A stretch of DNA of 25,053 bases. Origin: UBA11540 sp045536425. GTDB taxonomy: Bacteria; Bacillota; Clostridia; Oscillospirales; Ruminococcaceae. A program made the position numbers and the translations under genes. Positions 21,934 to 25,053 of this stretch are shown here, one piece after another; positions within the stretch are counted from its first letter, which is position 1, and every line of letters starts with the position of its first letter. The stretch is taken from NCBI GenBank assembly GCA_045536425.1, contig JAZSNN010000022.1, positions 1 through 25,053 on the forward strand, given 5' to 3'. The notes under the pieces are model-generated. The model was not told where the DNA came from and did not search any database. It worked only from the letters and a program-made list of their open reading frames with translations.

Positions 21934-22662
21934 ATGGATGCAATTAGAATAGAAGGTTTGACAAAGAAATATAAAGATGTGGTTGCAGTAGATAATCTCA
22001 GCCTTTCTGTAGAAAAAGGCGAGCTGTTTTCCCTCTTGGGTGTAAACGGCGCAGGAAAAACCACCACAATAAAAATGCTATCCTGTCTCACAAAAGCCGA
22101 CAGCGGTGATGCATTTTTGAACGGCAAGAGCATCGACAAGGACTCTGCCGAAGTGAAATCCATCATTGCCGTTTCCCCGCAGGAGAGTGCGGTAGCCTTT
22201 GGACTTTCTGTTAAGGAAAACCTTGAGCTCATCTGCGGTGTATACGGATTTTCAAAACAAAAACGCGAACAAAAAATTGCCGAGCTCAGCGAGCTTTTGG
22301 GACTCAATACGGTGCTGAACAAAAAGGCTGGAAAGCTTTCGGGCGGTTGGCAAAGAAGGCTCAGTATTGCGATGGCGCTGATAAGTGAGCCCGAGATTCT
22401 CTTCCTCGACGAGCCAACCTTGGGACTCGATGTCATTGCGCGAAGCGATTTGTGGGACATTATCCGTTCTCTCAAGGGAAGTGTAACCATCATACTCACA
22501 ACGCATTACATGGAAGAGGCTGAAGCGCTTTCCGACCGCATCGGCATTATGAAGGACGGGAAACTGCTCGTCTGCGAAACTGCCGACAAAATCAAGGAGA
22601 TTGCCAAAACCGACAACTTTGAACAGGCGTTTATCCGCATTGTGAAAGGGGTGGCGAAATGA
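21934..22662 (+). CDS. ABC exporter ATP-binding protein (CcmA/DrrA-like)
   Basis: From ATG 21934 the product has 242 residues. The P-loop is GVNGAGKTT (36-44), the Q-loop SPQE at about 81-84, the signature LSGGW (135-139), Walker B ILFLDEPTLGLD (155-166) and the switch His in TTHYMEE. This ABC-2 type ATPase would power the next gene's permease. An upstream in-frame ATG at 21856 lies within the TetR gene and is rejected; GGAG (21923-21926) sits seven bases before the chosen start. The 3' end overlaps the permease start (ATGA at 22659-22662). Confidence 0.93.
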   Translation: MDAIRIEGLTKKYKDVVAVDNLSLSVEKGELFSLLGVNGAGKTTTIKMLSCLTKADSGDAFLNGKSIDKDSAEVKSIIAVSPQESAVAFGLSVKENLELICGVYGFSKQKREQKIAELSELLGLNTVLNKKAGKLSGGWQRRLSIAMALISEPEILFLDEPTLGLDVIARSDLWDIIRSLKGSVTIILTTHYMEEAEALSDRIGIMKDGKLLVCETADKIKEIAKTDNFEQAFIRIVKGVAK

Positions 22663-23390
22663 GATTTTTGACCTTTGCAACACGAAACACTAAAGAAATT
22701 CTCCGCGACCCGCTAAACCTCGCTTTCGGGCTTGGATTTCCGCTCGTTTTGATTCTGCTTCTTTCGGCAATTCAGGCAAACGTACCCGTACCGCTTTTCG
22801 AGATTCAACATCTCACCCCGGGAATCACGGTGTTTGGACTTTCCTTTATGACGCTTTTTTCTGCGACGATTATCGCAAAGGACCGAGGAAGTTCGCTTAT
22901 GAAGCGGTTATACACCACGCCAATGACCTCGCTTGATTTTATTCTCGGTTACACCTTGCCTATCATACCGATTGCGGTTATGCAGAGTGTTGTTTGCTAT
23001 ATCGCAGCGGTAATCCTCGGACTTGAAATCACCGTCAACATTCTGTTAGCAATACTTTTTATCATTCCCGTTTCGATTCTGTATATTGGAATCGGGCTTC
23101 TCTGCGGAAGCGTATTCAATGACAAGCAGGTCGGCGGTATCTGTGGAGCCCTTCTCACAAACCTTTCGGCTTGGCTTTCGGGAGTGTGGTTTGACCTCAA
23201 CCTCGTGGGTGGAGTCTTCACGAAGATTGCAAACCTTCTCCCATTTGTCCACGCGGTAGAGATGCTCCGTGCGGTGCTTTCGGGAAACTTTGCGGGGATT
23301 TTCCCGCATATCTGGTGGGTGCTAGGTTATAGTGTAATCACCCTTGTTTGTGCAGTACTCCTATTTCTTCGACAGATGAAAAGACAATAG
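22659..23390 (+). CDS. ABC-2 type permease
   Basis: The 243-residue protein has about six membrane segments: one near 20-40 (LAFGLGFPLVLILLLSAI), others at about 60-75, 100-125, 130-155 and 165-185, and a last helix at 218-238. The ABC-2 core pattern with DRGSSLMKRLYTTPMT between segments 2 and 3 is the coupling region. With the preceding ATPase it would export drugs, lipids or peptides under TetR control. The cargo cannot be predicted. It ends seven bases before a terminator. Confidence 0.9.
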   Translation: MRFLTFATRNTKEILRDPLNLAFGLGFPLVLILLLSAIQANVPVPLFEIQHLTPGITVFGLSFMTLFSATIIAKDRGSSLMKRLYTTPMTSLDFILGYTLPIIPIAVMQSVVCYIAAVILGLEITVNILLAILFIIPVSILYIGIGLLCGSVFNDKQVGGICGALLTNLSAWLSGVWFDLNLVGGVFTKIANLLPFVHAVEMLRAVLSGNFAGIFPHIWWVLGYSVITLVCAVLLFLRQMKRQ

Positions 23391-23397
23391 TACAAAA

Positions 23398-23425
23398 CCT
23401 CTCCGCTAAAAACGGAGAGGCTTTT
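23398..23425 (+). terminator. Terminator between the ABC-2 operon and the convergent hypothetical gene
   Basis: CCTCTCCG (23398-23405) pairs with CGGAGAGG (23413-23420) around a 7-base loop, followed by CTTTTCT. The minus strand has TTTTG after the same stem, so it can serve both convergent genes. Confidence 0.8.
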
Positions 23426-23433
23426 CTAATTTC

Positions 23434-23958
23434 TCAGCTTTTTGTTATACTATTTAAATCTCCATCGTACATTCTTTTCACAACATATATAGAATCATTT
23501 AGAAGTTCCCATATTACACTTGTGATTTCGGTTTCTTTTTCCTTTGGAAAGGATACTCCTATTCCACAAGTTTCAATCTGTGCTGTGGGGTCAATATGAA
23601 AATCAAACGCTATTGAGCAAGCATCATTTTTGTACTCATATATCTCTCCCGTGTTCGGTGCAGTCAGATAGTATTCCGCCTCCAAAAAAGCACTATCCAC
23701 CTCTATCGCCAAAAGCTCCAGAAGTTTCTTGAAGCTATCCGTTTTCTCGCCGATGAACATTTCACGGTTTTTAACCTGCTCACGTTTATAATCCACAGCG
23801 TCATTACAGTGCGAAAAATCTTTTTCTTCATCCGGATGTTTCTCAAAATATGCTTCAAATCCTGCACAAAGCTTGATTATTGCATCAAAATCAACAAGGA
23901 AGGATTTGTGGACTATATTTTTGTGCACCATTTTTGTTTTGTTATTAGTTCCAAACAT
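23434..23958 (-). CDS. Hypothetical protein, unrecognised
   Basis: I do not recognise this 174-residue protein. It is soluble-looking, acidic in the middle, and has no signal peptide or membrane helix. Its predicted pattern is alpha-helical for about 1-95 (FDAIIKLCAGFEAYFEK; EKTDSFKKLLELLAIEV), then beta-rich (AEYYLTAPNTGEIYEY...CSIAFDFHIDP), with four scattered cysteines not in CxxC pairs. The start is supported by AAGGAAA and by a promoter with a 17-base spacer. It stands alone between the ABC-2 operon and the repeat region. An immunity-like or small sensor role would be guesswork. Confidence 0.7.
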   Translation of the reverse strand: MFGTNNKTKMVHKNIVHKSFLVDFDAIIKLCAGFEAYFEKHPDEEKDFSHCNDAVDYKREQVKNREMFIGEKTDSFKKLLELLAIEVDSAFLEAEYYLTAPNTGEIYEYKNDACSIAFDFHIDPTAQIETCGIGVSFPKEKETEITSVIWELLNDSIYVVKRMYDGDLNSITKS

Positions 23959-24004
23959 TTTCCTTGATTATCCTTTAAAATTGTCATACTCATCTAGTTA
24001 ATTT

Positions 24005-24033
24005 ATTATACCTCAGTTTTTATAATATCGCAA
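24005..24033 (-). promoter_or_regulatory. Promoter of the unrecognised gene
   Basis: On the minus strand TTGCGA (24033-24028) and a perfect TATAAT (24010-24005) are spaced by 17 bases. The gene starts about 40 bases below the expected start site. Confidence 0.7.
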
Positions 24034-24094
24034 CCCTGTATATATCGCCTGTTAACCTACTATATATATAACAACTCGAATTGAAAAAACAAAT

Positions 24095-24124
24095 AAAAAA
24101 GTACGGACGCCGTTTGGCGTCCGT
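24095..24124 (-). terminator. Terminator of the repeat/small-RNA transcript
   Basis: ACGGACGCC (24103-24111) pairs perfectly with GGCGTCCGT (24116-24124) around GTTT. On the minus strand six T follow (24100-24095). It lies 160 bases past the zinc-ribbon gene stop, so it ends either that transcript or a separate small RNA. Confidence 0.85.
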
Positions 24125-24236
24125 GTTTTCGTTTATGATTAATATATCAACTGCGTACCAACGACTTCCCATCTTGACACGGTGAACCTCGTAGGTTCCT
24201 ATTCTTCCTCAGTCGTTTTACAAAAAGTGATATTTG
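24096..24236 (-). ncRNA. Candidate structured small RNA or 3' UTR
   Basis: About 140 bases lie between a promoter-like copy (24242-24270) and the terminator at 24095-24124, with no credible ORF. On the minus strand AACGACT (24217-24211) can pair with AGTCGTT (24166-24160). They enclose a hairpin GAACCT/AGGTTC (24198-24193 with 24189-24184). The closing stem, inner hairpin and terminator suggest a defined RNA. I cannot match it to a known family; it could also be the end of a degraded mobile element. Confidence 0.4.
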
Positions 24237-24283
24237 TCAATGGTATAACATATTATTTTCTCACTGACAACAGCCTTTGGCTG
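24225..24283 (-). repeat. Direct repeat copy B (promoter-bearing), downstream of the zinc-ribbon gene
   Basis: This block is an imperfect direct copy of 24755-24811: the core GGTATAACATAT...TTTCT...TGACAA...TTGGCTG is shared with small gaps. On the minus strand it holds TTGTCA (24270-24265) and TATACC (24247-24242) with a 17-base spacer. Its upstream part overlaps the zinc-ribbon gene stop by a hairpin-forming AACAGCC/GGCTGTT pair. Confidence 0.6.
24242..24270 (-). promoter_or_regulatory. Promoter-like copy in repeat B, possibly driving a small RNA
   Basis: TTGTCA (24270-24265) and TATACC (24247-24242) are spaced by 17 bases. The -10 is weaker than in copy A. The next element downstream is the structured region and terminator, not a gene. 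Confidence 0.45.
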
Positions 24284-24724
24284 TTATTCAGGTTTGCAAT
24301 TACATTTTTCGAAGCAGTTGTCACAAACGTTTCTGTGTCTTGTGCCAAAATCATCAACAATTACTGCAGCAACAACCTCTACGTTCTCTGCACCGCATAT
24401 TTGACATTTTCCGTTAGTTTTTTGCAGGTTCTCTGCCTTGGTTCGAGTCTGCGGTGCCGTATTAACAGCTTTTTGTTTTGGAACTGTCACGTCTGTTTTC
24501 TGTGCAATTATTGCAGAGTTTTCGACAAGTTCTCCAAAACCATAAAGAACAAAGCTGCCAATCCAAGAAGTGATGCTTCCGGCAACCACAATTATAATTC
24601 CCCCAAAAATGAAATCTTCATCTATAGTCATGTAACCAAAGCCACCGATAACTGAACTAATAATTCCCAACCAAGCAATAACAGATGCCAAGGTTTTGAT
24701 TTTACCGCCAATATTTTTGAACAT
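24284..24724 (-). CDS. Small two-helix membrane protein with C-terminal Cys-rich zinc ribbon
   Basis: From ATG 24724 the product has 146 residues. Two hydrophobic segments lie at about 10-30 (LASVIAWLGIISSVIGGFGY) and 40-65. A polar Gln/Lys/Thr linker follows, then a cysteine-rich end: CQICGAENVEV...VCDNCFEKCNC, a CxxC-CxxC ribbon with two extra Cys. The function is unknown. The start is chosen because GGAGAG lies seven bases upstream of ATG 24724, whereas the longer ATG at 24748 has no site. It differs in sequence from the membrane zinc-ribbon gene at 16235, so the similarity is architectural only. It lies between two copies of a promoter-bearing repeat. Confidence 0.75.
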   Translation of the reverse strand: MFKNIGGKIKTLASVIAWLGIISSVIGGFGYMTIDEDFIFGGIIIVVAGSITSWIGSFVLYGFGELVENSAIIAQKTDVTVPKQKAVNTAPQTRTKAENLQKTNGKCQICGAENVEVVAAVIVDDFGTRHRNVCDNCFEKCNCKPE

Positions 24725-24754
24725 AATATACTCTCCTGTTTTTAACATTCTGTA

Positions 24755-24811
24755 AATGTTATATTTTTACATAGTATAACATATAAATTTCTTATTGACA
24801 AGCATTGGCTG
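24755..24811 (-). repeat. Direct repeat copy A, promoter region of the zinc-ribbon gene
   Basis: This is the partner of copy B, same orientation, about 530 bases away. It shares ATAGTATAACATAT...TTTCT...TTGACAAGC...TTGGCTG. Beside it, 24743-24761 contains a 7-bp hairpin (TAACATT/AATGTTA) in the predicted 5' UTR. Confidence 0.6.
24773..24801 (-). promoter_or_regulatory. sigma-A promoter of the zinc-ribbon gene
   Basis: On the minus strand TTGTCA (24801-24796) and TATACT (24778-24773) are spaced by 17 bases. This promoter lies inside repeat copy A. Confidence 0.75.
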
Positions 24812-24828
24812 CCAAAAAGGAGAAAAAT

Positions 24829-24876
24829 ATGTTTATAAACAGGAGCATCGAGGAAAGAAAAGGGACGATTCTGTGA
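24829..24876 (+). other. Possible 15-residue ORF with ribosome site
   Basis: ATG at 24829 has GGAGA five bases upstream and reads MFINRSIEERKGTIL before TGA. No promoter is visible in front of it at the right distance, and its 5' flank is shared with repeat copy A. It may be a leader peptide, a remnant or chance. Confidence 0.2.
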
Positions 24877-25020
24877 TTGGGCGAGCAAACCAAGTTTAAC
24901 TGACAATAACTTCGGTCAAAAACATAGTCGATTTGCTCACATTCCGTTCGCAACTCTCCTTGTTTTTTCCGACAATCGCCCTCCCTTCATCTCGCACCGC
25001 GAGCGGTCGGGCTCTGTCCA

Positions 25021-25040
25021 GTTAACAGCCGGCTGTTAAC
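25021..25040. repeat. Perfect 20-bp palindrome
   Basis: GTTAACAGCCGGCTGTTAAC is its own reverse complement over all 20 bases. No T-run follows on either strand, so it is not a typical terminator. It could be a protein-binding site, a recombination or element end, or part of a dispersed repeat. Confidence 0.7.
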
Positions 25041-25053
25041 CTCGTATATCTTT

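Larger units (their letters stand above)
24812..25053. repeat. Gene-poor, repeat-like tail with palindrome
   Basis: No credible gene lies here. On the minus strand 25021-24899 is an open frame of 41 codons without a good start; it contains SCERNVSKSTMFLTEVIVS, and such short frames recur as spurious calls in clostridial genomes (from memory, not checked). Inverted GAGCAAA/TTTGCTC (24883-24889 with 24932-24938) and CCGC/GCGG pairs add local structure. The perfect 20-base palindrome at 25021-25040 is listed separately. Confidence 0.4.

Noticed and set aside
24269..24285. AACAGCC/GGCTGTT hairpin at the zinc-ribbon gene stop as a terminator
   Set aside because: No T-run follows on the minus strand. 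A true terminator with six T lies further down at 24095-24124.
24795..24828. Plus-strand TTGACA (24795) as promoter of the 15-residue ORF
   Set aside because: No -10 box is found 16-19 bases downstream, and the region is better explained as the minus-strand promoter of the zinc-ribbon gene.
1..25053. CRISPR array, tRNA, rRNA, prophage or classical defence genes
   Set aside because: I looked for regularly spaced repeats, tRNA-like CCA/T-loop motifs and phage or restriction genes and saw none. The YhaO/YhaN-like pair is the only nuclease system present.

Overview
The window looks like chromosomal DNA from a clostridial Firmicute, probably a gut-type Clostridia of the Oscillospirales or Christensenellales kind. 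The supporting signs are: an L27 whose N-terminal extension is followed by the Firmicutes-specific protease gene prp; Mini-ribonuclease III and YitT-family genes; strong AGGAGG-type ribosome sites; and many sigma-A promoters with 17-nt spacers. This placement comes from gene content only. I made no database comparison.

Layout from left to right. (1) Positions 1-215 are the right end of an IS3/IS150-type insertion sequence, cut by the window edge. It has landed in the 3' end of a leftward glycoside hydrolase gene (167-1750), which now borrows its last codons and stop from the element. (2) Positions 1855-6555 run leftward: rplU (L21, with a structured leader), prp, rpmA (L27), a strong terminator, then obg, mrnC, a YitT-family membrane protein, an HPr-kinase-like ATP-binding protein and a DUF2500-like membrane protein. 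(3) Positions 6793-11939 run rightward as a compact operon: murC, an Lrp/AsnC regulator, a PLP aminotransferase, ispE, a TIM-barrel sugar-phosphate isomerase-like gene and nrdR. A second rightward operon, rpsF-ssb-rpsR, has its own near-perfect promoter and a hairpin leader. (4) Positions 13228-19991 run leftward: a YhaO/SbcD-like phosphoesterase, a YhaN/SbcC-like ATPase with two central membrane helices, a small membrane zinc-ribbon protein and a very large MacB-type ABC transporter fusion. (5) Positions 20146-23390 run rightward: an AI-2E family transporter, then a TetR regulator with a two-gene ABC-2 exporter. (6) Positions 23434-25053 are sparse and accessory-like. They hold an unrecognised gene, a small membrane zinc-ribbon gene flanked by imperfect direct copies of its own promoter region, a candidate structured small RNA ending in a good terminator, and a repeat-like tail with a perfect 20-bp palindrome.

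Most of the window is housekeeping: ribosome assembly (L21, L27, Prp, Obg, Mini-III, S6, S18), envelope synthesis (MurC), isoprenoid precursors (IspE), DNA metabolism (SSB, NrdR, the nuclease/ATPase pair) and transport. The least explained parts are the HPr-kinase-like/DUF2500 pair, the membrane-anchored SbcCD-like operon that also carries a Met-rich MacB-like transporter, and the repeat/sRNA region from about 24.1 kb to the end. I see no CRISPR array, tRNA, rRNA or prophage.
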